Shown piece by piece: positions 37,870 to 47,000 of a stretch of 64,000 nucleotides of DNA. The notes under the pieces were generated by a model. The model was not told where the DNA came from, did not search any database, and worked only from the letters and a program-made list of their open reading frames with translations. Source of the DNA: Aquisphaera giovannonii (GTDB lineage Bacteria; Planctomycetota; Planctomycetia; Isosphaerales; Isosphaeraceae); the NCBI RefSeq assembly GCF_008087625.1, contig NZ_CP042997.1, positions 3,844,001 to 3,908,000 of the forward strand, read 5' to 3'. The position numbers and the translations under genes were made by a program. Each line of letters starts with the position of its first letter. Within the stretch, counting starts at the first letter, position 1.

Positions 37870-38814
37870 ATGGCCCGCCACAAGAAGCGCCGCCCCTGGC
37901 TCGACTACCTGGTCTACCTCGCGGTCCGCTCCGTCGTCGCCGGGGCACGCCGCCTGCCGACCGGCGTCTGTTATCGGCTGGCAAGCCTGCTGGCGTGGGT
38001 CATGTACAAGGTCGACAAGCGGCACCGTCAGGTCGGCCTGGAGAACCTCCGACTCGCCTTCGGCGACGAGCTCGACGAGGCCGGGCGCGACCGTATCGTC
38101 CGGGGCGTGTACCGGCACTTCTGCATGATGATCATGGAGATCCTCCACACCTACGGGCGGATCGACCTGACCAACTGGCGGAGGCACGTGAAGCTGGTGG
38201 GCCACCCGCCGGTGCTCGACCGCCTGATCACGGGGGGGCCGCTGATCCTCCTGACCGGGCACTACGGCAACTGGGAGATCGCGGGCTATCTCTTCGGCCT
38301 CTTCGGCTTCCCCACGGCCTCGGTCGCCCGGACGCTGGACAACCCGTACCTGGAGGCTTACCTCAAGTCCTTCCGCGAGTGCACGGGGCAGACCCTGATC
38401 CCCAAGTCCGGCGGCTACGACCAGATCCTCGACGTGCTCCAGTCCGGCCGGACGCTCTCCATGCTGGCCGACCAGGACGCCGGCCAGCGCGGGATGTTCG
38501 TCGAATTCTTCGGCCGCCCGGCCTCCACGCACAAGGCCATCGCGCTGCTCGCCATCGAGCACAGGGCCCCGGTGGTCGTCGGCGTCGCCCGCCGCGTCGG
38601 CCCCGGCTTCAAGTACGAGCTCCGCTGCGCCGACATCATCGAGCCCGAGGAGTTCCAGGGCACGACCGACGACGCGAGGCTCCTCACCCAGCGCTACACG
38701 ACGGCCCTGGAGGGCCTGATCCGCCAGGACCCGACCCAGTACCTATGGCTCCATCGCCGCTGGAAGCACCAGCCGCAGCCCCGGAAGCGGGCCACGGCCG
38801 GCGTCACGGCGTGA
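37870..38814 (+). CDS. LpxL/HtrB-type lysophospholipid or lipid A acyltransferase
   Basis: 314 residues with a hydrophobic N-terminal segment. The catalytic H-x4-E motif is GHYGNWE (about 129-135), followed by SMLADQD and VEFFGRPAST, the family's substrate-site motifs. It transfers an acyl chain onto lipid A precursors or similar glycolipids at the inner membrane. This fits the diderm envelope of planctomycetes. 113 bp after the oxidoreductase gene, with GGAG before the ATG. Confidence 0.9.
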   Translation: MARHKKRRPWLDYLVYLAVRSVVAGARRLPTGVCYRLASLLAWVMYKVDKRHRQVGLENLRLAFGDELDEAGRDRIVRGVYRHFCMMIMEILHTYGRIDLTNWRRHVKLVGHPPVLDRLITGGPLILLTGHYGNWEIAGYLFGLFGFPTASVARTLDNPYLEAYLKSFRECTGQTLIPKSGGYDQILDVLQSGRTLSMLADQDAGQRGMFVEFFGRPASTHKAIALLAIEHRAPVVVGVARRVGPGFKYELRCADIIEPEEFQGTTDDARLLTQRYTTALEGLIRQDPTQYLWLHRRWKHQPQPRKRATAGVTA

Positions 38815-38838
38815 ACATGAGGACGCACGGCCTGCGCG

Positions 38839-40371
38839 TCAGTTCTCGAACATCTGCTCGACCGGGATGATCTTGACCGTCACGTCCTTGAGCGGGAAGG
38901 CGGCAATCGCCTTATCCTCCTCGAGGATGGCCTCCGGCGTGCCCTGGGTGTCGTAGGCGAGGGGCGTCGGCTTGCCGGAGGTCAGCAGCTCGCGGAGCTC
39001 CTCGGCGTTGCCGGCGACGATCGCGACCCGCATCCCGCCGGGCTTGAGGTGCTTTCGGACGGCCGCGTTGACCTGATCCACCGTCAGCTTCGGCAGCCGC
39101 TCGGCCAGCTCGGTCACCAGGTCCTTGCGGCCGTAGAATCCGCCGTCGATCGCGTAGCCGAGCCGCCGCGAGAGGGTCTGCACCCAGAGCTTGCTGTAGT
39201 TCAGCAGGAAGGCGCGCGTCGCCTCGAACTCGGCCTGGCTCATCCCGTGCTCGACGAGACGGTCATGCTCCCAGAGCGCCGCGCGGAGGGCGAACACCGC
39301 CTTGTCCTTGGGGACCGGGCGGACCCAGATCGAGAAGGCCTGCTGCCGCCGCGGGTTGTTCGGGACCGGGAAGGTGCTGCCCCCTTCCTGGATGAAGTCC
39401 TCGATGTACGAGTAATCCCCGTAGTTGAGCCCGCGCTTGCCGCGGAGGTCCTGCATCAGCTTTCCGTTGAACGTCCGGTGCTCGCCCAGGTACGAGTTGG
39501 CCACGGCCAACGCGTAGAAGTCGTCGTCGGACCGCGTGACGTCGATCGGGAAGCCGATCGAGATCGCCGTCGCCTCCGCGGGCTTGGAGACGATCGTCAC
39601 CTCCAGACCGTGCGGCGGCTTCGGTGCCGGCAGGGCGGGGGACTGAGGCTTCCCGGTCCCCGCGGCCATGGCCCCGAGGCGGGCGACGAGCTGGCCGAGC
39701 GTCGTCGGCTCGGCGCCCCCGGCGATCCCGACGAGCAGCTCGTCCCTTCGGTAGTGGGCCCTGTGGAACGCCTTCACGTCGTCGAGGGTGATCGACTTCA
39801 GCCCGGCGACCGTGCCCACGTCCGGATGCCCGTACGGGTGGCCGGCGTAGAGCTCGCACTGCAGGGTCCACTTGCCGAGCTCCTCGTCGTTGTTGCCGCG
39901 CAACGACTTGCTGACCTGGTCCAGGGCCTCGTTGTGCAGCCGCTCGAAGTCCTCGGGGTCGAATCGAGGCTCCGCGAGCAGCTCGGCCGCCATCGGGATG
40001 TACGCGTTCAGGTTGTCGCGATGAATCGTCCCCTGGAAGACGGTGACCTCCTTGCGGCATGCCCCGTCGAGGCTCGCGGCCATCGGGTAGAGCCGCTCCA
40101 GGAGCTGTTCATAGGAGAGGGACCGCGATCCCCCTTCGGCGACCATCGCCGCCGTGAGGGCGGCGAGCCCTTCCTTGCCCTCCGGGTCGTCCTGGGAGCC
40201 GACGCGGACGACGAACCGGAAGGCGACCAGCGGGCTCGACGGCGAGGGCATGGAGACCGATTCGACCTGGGCGTCGGCGGGGCCCGAGGGCCGGGCCTCG
40301 CGGGCCGGGCCGCCCGCCACGAACGCCGCGGAAAGCCCGGCGATCGTCGCGAGGTGCGGGATCCTCGTCAT
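38839..40371 (-). CDS. M16-family peptidase, non-catalytic partner subunit
   Basis: 510 residues, probable signal sequence (IPHLATIAGLSAAFVAGG). The M16 fold is present, but the zinc motif H-x2-E-H is absent: the corresponding region reads ALTAAMVAEGG. It retains the C-terminal R/Y-type region (LMQDLRGKRGLNYGDYSYIED). It is therefore the inactive subunit that pairs with the catalytic M16 protein encoded just upstream, as in other bacterial M16 heterodimers. The ATG overlaps that gene's TGA as ATGA. Confidence 0.9.
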   Translation of the reverse strand: MTRIPHLATIAGLSAAFVAGGPAREARPSGPADAQVESVSMPSPSSPLVAFRFVVRVGSQDDPEGKEGLAALTAAMVAEGGSRSLSYEQLLERLYPMAASLDGACRKEVTVFQGTIHRDNLNAYIPMAAELLAEPRFDPEDFERLHNEALDQVSKSLRGNNDEELGKWTLQCELYAGHPYGHPDVGTVAGLKSITLDDVKAFHRAHYRRDELLVGIAGGAEPTTLGQLVARLGAMAAGTGKPQSPALPAPKPPHGLEVTIVSKPAEATAISIGFPIDVTRSDDDFYALAVANSYLGEHRTFNGKLMQDLRGKRGLNYGDYSYIEDFIQEGGSTFPVPNNPRRQQAFSIWVRPVPKDKAVFALRAALWEHDRLVEHGMSQAEFEATRAFLLNYSKLWVQTLSRRLGYAIDGGFYGRKDLVTELAERLPKLTVDQVNAAVRKHLKPGGMRVAIVAGNAEELRELLTSGKPTPLAYDTQGTPEAILEEDKAIAAFPLKDVTVKIIPVEQMFEN

Positions 40372-41744
40372 GGCTTCTTCTCCGTCTCGAGGGTGATCGC
40401 CGTCTCGTTCGCCGGGGCGAAGTACCTCGCCGCGACGCGCTGGATGTCGGCCGGGGTCAGCCGCTCGTACGCGGCGAAGAGCTCGTTCATGGAGTCGGGC
40501 CGGCCGGTCAGGGCGATCGACTCGCCGACGGCCCGGGCCACGGCGTCCGGGCTCTTGAGCGACCCGGCGTAGGCGTATCGCAGGTGCGAGCGGACCGCAT
40601 CCAGCCGGGACGCGTCGACGGGCGTCTCGGCCGCCGCCTTCAAGGCTCCGGCGATCCTCGACCGCACCGCGGGCAGGTCGTCGGAGGATCGCACGCGGGC
40701 GAGGATCGAGAACAGCCCCGGATCCCGCTTCGGCTGCGCGTCCGCCATCAGGGTGACGACCTTCTGCTCCTTGAGGACCAGGTCGCGGTAGAGCGGGCTC
40801 GTCTCGCCGAAGACCGCCTGCTCCAGGGCCCCGAGCGCGGCGACGTCCGTGTTGGACGGGTCGGCCGCCGGCATGTGGTAGCCCAGGAAGAGGATCGGCA
40901 GCGTCGGGAGCGGCCAGGTCAGCTTCGCCGAGCGGGGCTCGGCCTGGGCAGGCTCGGCGGGGATCTCCACCGTAGCCTTGCCCCGCTCCCAGGTCCCGTA
41001 GTTCGCCTTGACCAGGGAGAGCAGCTCGTCGTGCTTCACGTCCCCCGCGACGACGATCGTGCAGTTCTCCGGGCGGTACCAGCGGTCGAAGAAGACCTTG
41101 CTGTAGGCGTACTGGTTGGGCATGTCCTTGACGTCGACCAGGAACCCGATCGTCGTGTGCTTGTACGTGTGCTTCGTGAAGGCCGCGTCCTGCATGGCCT
41201 CCTCGAGCTTGAGGAAGGGGGAGCTGGCGCTCTTGTTGTACTCGCCCAGGACCGCGCGGGCCTCCTTCTGGAACGACGGCTCGTCGTACTTCAGGTTTCG
41301 GAAGCGGTCGGCCTCGATCTCCACGGCCGTCGCCAGCGCGGAGGCCGGGATGGTCATGTGGTAGCACGTCCAGTCGTCGGTCGTGAACGCGTTCGAGTCC
41401 GCCCCCAGCGACTTGAGGACGTCGTTGTACTTCTCCGCGGGGTACTTCTCGGTCCCGCGGAACATCATGTGTTCGAAGAAGTGGGCGAAGCCGGACAGCC
41501 CCTTCTCCACCTCGTTCCGCGAGCCGGTGCGGACGACCGTGTAGTAGGCGATGATCCCGGGCGAGTCGAACGGCACGGACACCACGCCCAGGCCGTTCTC
41601 CAGCGACGTCGTGCGGATCGGGAACGGGAAGATCGGCCGGCCACCGGCGGGCTCGGCGGGCGCCCTGGCCGGCCCGTCCGCGAGGGCGGCCGCCCCGATC
41701 GCCGGGATCAGCAGGGCCGCCAGGCATGCGAAGTTTCGTGGCAT
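40368..41744 (-). CDS. M16-family zinc peptidase, catalytic subunit
   Basis: 458 residues with a signal peptide (NFACLAALLIPAIGAAALA). The inverted zinc motif is HFFEH (residues 88-92) and the downstream ligand is a Glu in EARAVLGEYNK about 75 residues later. It probably degrades peptides outside the cytoplasm together with the non-catalytic protein encoded next. Start chosen at the ATG at 41744 so that the signal peptide is complete; two upstream ATGs (41762, 41828) have no better site. It follows a secreted metallo-beta-lactamase-fold gene by 46 bp. Confidence 0.93.
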   Translation of the reverse strand: MPRNFACLAALLIPAIGAAALADGPARAPAEPAGGRPIFPFPIRTTSLENGLGVVSVPFDSPGIIAYYTVVRTGSRNEVEKGLSGFAHFFEHMMFRGTEKYPAEKYNDVLKSLGADSNAFTTDDWTCYHMTIPASALATAVEIEADRFRNLKYDEPSFQKEARAVLGEYNKSASSPFLKLEEAMQDAAFTKHTYKHTTIGFLVDVKDMPNQYAYSKVFFDRWYRPENCTIVVAGDVKHDELLSLVKANYGTWERGKATVEIPAEPAQAEPRSAKLTWPLPTLPILFLGYHMPAADPSNTDVAALGALEQAVFGETSPLYRDLVLKEQKVVTLMADAQPKRDPGLFSILARVRSSDDLPAVRSRIAGALKAAAETPVDASRLDAVRSHLRYAYAGSLKSPDAVARAVGESIALTGRPDSMNELFAAYERLTPADIQRVAARYFAPANETAITLETEKKP

Positions 41745-41790
41745 CGTCGAAGAGGGCTCCATGACGGGCCGCGGGCGGGGCGGCCCGGGG

Positions 41791-42840
41791 TCATCGGGAT
41801 TCGAACTCGCGCGGGGCGCCGGCCGCACCGATGCGGACCGTGAAGCGTCCGCCGCCGGGCGGGACCGAGACGCGGATGAACTCGCCGCCCTCCCGGTCGC
41901 GATTGGCGATCAGGTCGGGTTGGGTATTCTCCTCGGCCTTCGTCCCGGCGTTGCGGTGGAGTTGGTACGCGGCCCGGATCGAGGGCACGGCGCGGAGGCG
42001 TTCCACCGTCGCCGCCGAGCCCCCCTTGCGCGGCCCGTTGTTCATGATCGCCACGGTCGGCGCGATCGTCTTCAGCAAGGCCGGGTTGTTGGAGATGTCC
42101 ATCCCGTGATGCGTCACCTGATAGAGGTCGATCGCGCCGATCCGGTCGACCGGGCAGACGAGGGCCTGCTCCGCGTTCCAGGTGAGGTCGCCGCAGTCCA
42201 GGAAGTCGAACTTGCCGTACCGGAAGCGGAGGACGACGCTCCGTGCGTTGTCCGAGTTGTCCACCGGCTGCGCCGCGGGGGCCTCCGCGCAGAGCGGATT
42301 GGCCGGGGCGGCCGAGGGGGCGTCGATCAGCTTGCCGCCCGCCGCCAGCACCGCGGCATGGACGTCGCCCCGCAGCGGGAGCTTGTCGCCCGGCTTCAGG
42401 GCCGTCCGCTTCCCCTTGGAAGCGGCCCGGTAGGCGACGGCCAGGGGGTCGCGGTCCCTGGGCCCGTCCGGGAAGTCGAGGGCCGGGTCGCGATCCTCGG
42501 GCAGCCCGCGGTCCCAGAAGTGTCCGATCTCGACCAGCTTGCTCAGCCCGGCGACGCCGCCGAAGTGGTCCATGTGCCAGTGGGTCGTGACGAGGTGGTC
42601 GATCCGGTCGCAACCGGCCTGCTTGAGGACGCGGACGATCCGCTTCGGGTCGCGGTCGTCGTTGCCCGGCCACCCCGAGTCGATGAGGATCGTCTCCCGC
42701 TCCGGGGTGACGACCAGGGTCGCCGCCCCCCCCATCACGTCGATGAAGTACAGGTCCAGACCCCTCGGGGAATCCTCCGCCCTCGCCGGCGGAGCCAGGC
42801 CGATGCCCGCCAGCCATCCCAGCACGAGCAACCGCCGCAT
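41791..42840 (-). CDS. Secreted metallo-beta-lactamase-fold hydrolase (ComEC/Rec2-like MBL domain)
   Basis: 349 residues: signal peptide (RRLLVLGWLAGIGLAPPARA), then LDLYFIDVMGGAATLVV and TTHWHMDHFGG, the zinc-binding HxHxDH motif, and later DLYQVTHHGMDISNNP. It resembles the MBL domain of ComEC-type proteins but has no membrane channel, so it is a free periplasmic or secreted phosphodiesterase or nuclease candidate. It leads a three-gene operon with two M16 peptidases. The ATG at 42840 is preferred over an in-frame GTG 12 bases upstream. Confidence 0.87.
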   Translation of the reverse strand: MRRLLVLGWLAGIGLAPPARAEDSPRGLDLYFIDVMGGAATLVVTPERETILIDSGWPGNDDRDPKRIVRVLKQAGCDRIDHLVTTHWHMDHFGGVAGLSKLVEIGHFWDRGLPEDRDPALDFPDGPRDRDPLAVAYRAASKGKRTALKPGDKLPLRGDVHAAVLAAGGKLIDAPSAAPANPLCAEAPAAQPVDNSDNARSVVLRFRYGKFDFLDCGDLTWNAEQALVCPVDRIGAIDLYQVTHHGMDISNNPALLKTIAPTVAIMNNGPRKGGSAATVERLRAVPSIRAAYQLHRNAGTKAEENTQPDLIANRDREGGEFIRVSVPPGGGRFTVRIGAAGAPREFESR

Positions 42841-43514
42841 CGCGACCACCACGACCGCCCCCCGCCCTCGATCGAGGGCCGCTCAGGCCCCGGCGTCCGC
42901 CCCCCGGGACCAGACCCGCGGAGCCCCCCGGACTTCGGAAGCGCCGATGGTCGCCGATCGGATGCCCCCGCCGCAAGGGCCGACCCGGCCGGCCCCTCCA
43001 CCCCCCCGGCCTTCGCGTCGCGGCTCAACGACACGCCCAACTGGGACGAAGGCATATCGCACAAAACCATACATCCACCAACCACGCCCTGATTGCCCGC
43101 AATCCGTGCATGCTGACGCCATCCTGCTTTATAAGAAGTAGAAAAAAATCAACGTAGAAACGGTGAAACCCCGTCCTAGGCTCCGATCAAGGGATGCGCC
43201 ACAGACGCATGCCCCCACGCCCAAAGGCTGGCGATGCGTCGATTTAGGAACGTCCTCGACGGGAATTTCCGGATCGAGCTATTGAAGATCGCCACAAACC
43301 TTCTCGACTTGACGTTGCACGATTCGACTTCATGAGCTACCGATTACCACTTATCTCCACTCGAGTGTCGCGGCTGCGAGGCAAAGCCGGTTCGGTATCT
43401 GGTAGACGAAGGCATGATTGCCAGCAGGGGGCAATGGCGCCTCCGCCCGGGTTTCGCCACGACGGTGGATCGACAGGGAAGGTTCGAGGTCCATCCGCTG
43501 CAGGGAGTTTCGCC
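42841..43514. other. Intergenic region with AT-rich patch
   Basis: 674 bp between divergent genes (MBL-fold operon, minus; receiver-like gene, plus). The part 43120-43340 is much lower in GC than its surroundings and contains an A-run (43141-43150), so it is the likely promoter zone. A TTGACG at 43309-43314 is a weak -35 candidate for the plus-strand gene, but the hexamer 17 bp further on does not fit. No gene recognised. Confidence 0.5.
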
Positions 43515-43997
43515 ATGAGAGATCTCACGATCCTCGCCGTCTCCGATGACGCGGCGTGGCTGTCGTTATTCTGGTCGGTCGTGCGAGGCTTTACGGGTGC
43601 GAGGCTGGTGATCGCGAGGTCGCTCGAGGAGGCGGGCGAGCTGGTCGATTGTACCCTGCCGGACATGATCGCGATCGACTGGTCCTCGGGCGATCGCCGA
43701 TGGGAAGAGATGGACCAGCTCCTCTGGTCCAACTCCATCCTCCCGAGGCAGGCGACGGTGCTGGTCACGGACGAGGCCTATCGCGACGACACGGCGCTCG
43801 AGCTGTTCCGGGCGGGCGTCGATGAGTACCTCAGCCTGCTCGATCATCCCCGGGATCTGCCGAGGATCCTCGGCCAGTGGCTGGGCCGCCCCGTGGCGCC
43901 CGCCCCCACCCGGGCCGCGGCCGACCCCGGCCCCGTGATCCGCCTGCCGAGGGTGCCGTCGGCGATCGATGAGGTCGCCGTCGCGACGTCCGCCTGA
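43515..43997 (+). CDS. Degenerate receiver-domain (response-regulator-like) protein
   Basis: 160 residues. The fold signature is visible: acidic pair at Asp11-Asp12 (VSDDA), candidate phosphoacceptor Asp55 (IAIDWSSGD), Thr85 in LVTDEA and AGVDEYLSL, equivalent to the usual AGADDYL. The conserved Lys-Pro after it is replaced (LLDHP), so phosphorylation-driven switching may be altered or lost. There is no output domain: the C-terminal ~35 residues are Pro/Ala-rich. GGGAG lies about 7 bases before the ATG. No histidine kinase is nearby. It may be a stand-alone CheY-like protein with changed function. Confidence 0.68.
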   Translation: MRDLTILAVSDDAAWLSLFWSVVRGFTGARLVIARSLEEAGELVDCTLPDMIAIDWSSGDRRWEEMDQLLWSNSILPRQATVLVTDEAYRDDTALELFRAGVDEYLSLLDHPRDLPRILGQWLGRPVAPAPTRAAADPGPVIRLPRVPSAIDEVAVATSA

Positions 43998-44062
43998 CGG
44001 GGGAGGGGCGATCCGATTCGCCCCCCCTGCGCCAGATCGCCTCCCCGACGGCCCGACGCGCC

Positions 44063-47000
44063 TTAACGCGCCGCCGGCGGCGTGGCCCTCGCGGCCGGCG
44101 AACGGCCCGGCCCGGACGACGGGTTGGTCGAGCGATCCAGCCCCAGCGGGGCACGCCCGGCCTGGATCTCGCGCAGCCGTCCCTGGTACCTCGCGTATAG
44201 CTTCGTGTGGCGGCTCTCGATCGGCTCGAAATGGCCGTCGATGAACAGGGCCAGCACGCGCGTGGTCGGCTGGAGCAGGTGGCCGGCCGTGATGACGACG
44301 TTGGCGCGCTTGCCCGGCTCCAGCGACCCGAGCTGGTCGGCCACGCCGAGCACCTCCGCGGCGGAAAGGGTCACGGCGCGGACGCCCGCGTCCTCGGGGA
44401 GTCCGAAGGCCGCTGCGGTCGCGGCCTCGAACGGCAAATTCCTCGGGCCGGCCCCGGCGAGCGAGCCGGCGATCCGGCAGCCGATCGCGAGCTTGACGCC
44501 CGCGGCGTGCAGCCGGGCCGGGTTCGCATAGACCGAGTCATACGGCTCGTGATCGTGCCGCAGCTCGTTCAGCACGCCGCCCACGAGGACGGGCAGGCCC
44601 GCCTCCTTGATGGCCTTCGCGACCTTCCACCCCTCGTTGGCGCCCGAGATCGCGGCCTTCAGTTTCAGGTCCTTGGCGATCGCCAGGGCATCGAGGATCT
44701 CCATCCGCTGGTCGGCCGCGAACAGGACCAGGCCCTGGCCCTTGGCATAGGGCGCCAGGGCCGCCAGGCGGATGTCGTAGGGGGGCGGCGTGCCCCCCTT
44801 CGCCTTCGCGGCGGCCACGGCGTCGGCGTAGCGGGCCGCCCGCCGGAACCAGTTGCGGATCGACTCGAGCTGCTCCTTCCTCCTGGCCTGCGGGTCCTGC
44901 TGGCCCTCGCCGCCCTCGCCGGGCGGCTGGCCCATGCCGGGCCGCCGCCGCGTCCCCTCGGCGGGCGGGGGGACATAGGTCGGGATGTTCACGCAGAGCG
45001 CCGCGGGGTCCTTCACCACGAGCTCGCGGGGCACCCACCCTCGGAGGTTGATCATGCAACCCTGGCCCGCGACCAGGCCGCCGGCCGGCTGGACGAATGA
45101 CGAGAGGACCCCCGCCACGCGGGTCACCGGGATGTGCTCCGAATCGGCCCGGAGCGCCGTGCTCGCCAGGAGCTCCGGATCGAACCGGCCCGCGTCGGCG
45201 GCGTCCTGGGTCTCCGTCAGGCTGCCGATCTCGGAGAGGCCGAGCGCGGAGCCCGAGTCCACCATCCCGGGCCACACGTCCATCCCCCGGACCTCGACGA
45301 TCTGGGCCTCGGGCGGGATCGGCGTGCCGGACGCCGGGCCGACCGCCGCGATCTTGCCGTTGGCGATGATCAGGTTCCCGTCGGGGATCTCGGGGCCGGA
45401 GACGGGATGGATCCGGGCGTGCCGGAGCGCCACCAGCCCCTTGGCCTGCTCGACCAGGGCGATCTCCGGCACCCTGGCCGGGTCGGCCGGCTGGGGCATC
45501 GCCCTGTGGTCGCCCGGCCGCACGCCGCGCTTGCCGTCGGGCTCGGCGCGCTCGAAGTAGACCTCGCCGTCCACCAGCGTCAGCTCGCACCGCGAGAAGG
45601 CGTCGAAGGGATGCCCATTGAAGAGGGCGATGTCCGCATCCTTGCCGACCTCGAGCGAGCCCAGCCGGCCGTCGAGCCCGAGCTGCCGGGCGGCGTTGAT
45701 GGTGACCATCGCCAGCGCCTGGTCCTCCTTCATCCCGCCGTATCGCACCGATTTCGCGGCCTCCAGGTTGAGGTGCCGGATCAGCTCCTCGCTGTCGCTC
45801 TTGATGCAGACGTCCGCCCCGGCCTCGGCCAGCAGCGCGGCGTTCTGCGGGATCGCGTCGTAGGCCTCGATCTTGTAGGCCCACCAGTCGGAGAACGTCG
45901 AGCTGCTCGCCCCGTGCGCGGCGATCTCGGCCGCGACCTTGTAGCCCTCGAGGACGTGCTGGAGGGACTGGACCCGGACTCCGTAGCGCTCGGCGGTGCG
46001 GAGCAGCATGAGGATCTCGTCGGCCCGGTAGCAGTGGCTGTGGATCTTGATCGACCCTTCGAGGATCCGCGCCAGGGCCTCCAGCCGGAGGTCCTGGCGC
46101 GGCGGCGGGCCGGCCTTCCTGCCGGCCTTGCGATCGGCCTCGTATCGGGCCTGCTCGGCGCGGTAGGCCTTCGCCTCCTCGAAGGCCCGCTCGATGACGG
46201 ACTCGACGCCCATCCTCGTGTTCGGGAACCGGCCGCGGGACCGCGTGACGTTCTCGCCGAGGGCGAACTTCACCCCCTGCGGGGCGTCGCGGAGGATCAG
46301 GTCCCGCCCCGGCTGGCCGTAGCGGAGCTTGATGACGGCGTCCTGGCCGCCGATCGTGTTGGCCGACCCGTGCAGCAGGCGGGCCAGCGTCGTCCCTCCG
46401 GCCAGCGCCCGGTAGATGGTGGCGTCATCCCCGATGACCACGTCCTTGACGCGGACCTCCGGGACCACGGAGAGGCTCATCTCGTTGACGCCGCCCTGGA
46501 TGGCCATGTGCGAGTGGGTGTCGATCATCCCCGGCATGGCGACGAGCCCGGCCGCGTCGATCACCGTCACCCCCGGCTTCGCGGGCAGGTCCGGCCCGAT
46601 GGCCGCAATCTTGCCCTTCTCGACCAGGATCGAGCCCTTCGCCACCGTCCCCTTCGTGACGGTGAGGATCGTCGCGTCCTTGATCAGGACGCTGCCCCCC
46701 GTCTTCGTCTTCGGCCGGCGGTCGGCCTCGGTCTCGATGGCGACGTCCACAAAAGGCGCGGGCTTCTCGGCCGGCTTCCCTTCGTCCTTCCTCGCGTCCT
46801 TGGTCTTCGGCTCCTCCGCCTTCTTGGCCGCGTCCTTGGCCTTCGGCTCGTCCGCCTTCTTGGCCGCCTCCTTGGGCTTGGGCTCCTCCGCCTTCTTGGC
46901 CGCCTCCTTGCGGTCGGGGCCGCCCTCGCGAGGCGGGCCACCGGGGCCGGCGCCTCGCCCGCCCGGGCCGCCCCGGCGGCCGGCCCCGCCGGGCCCGCCC

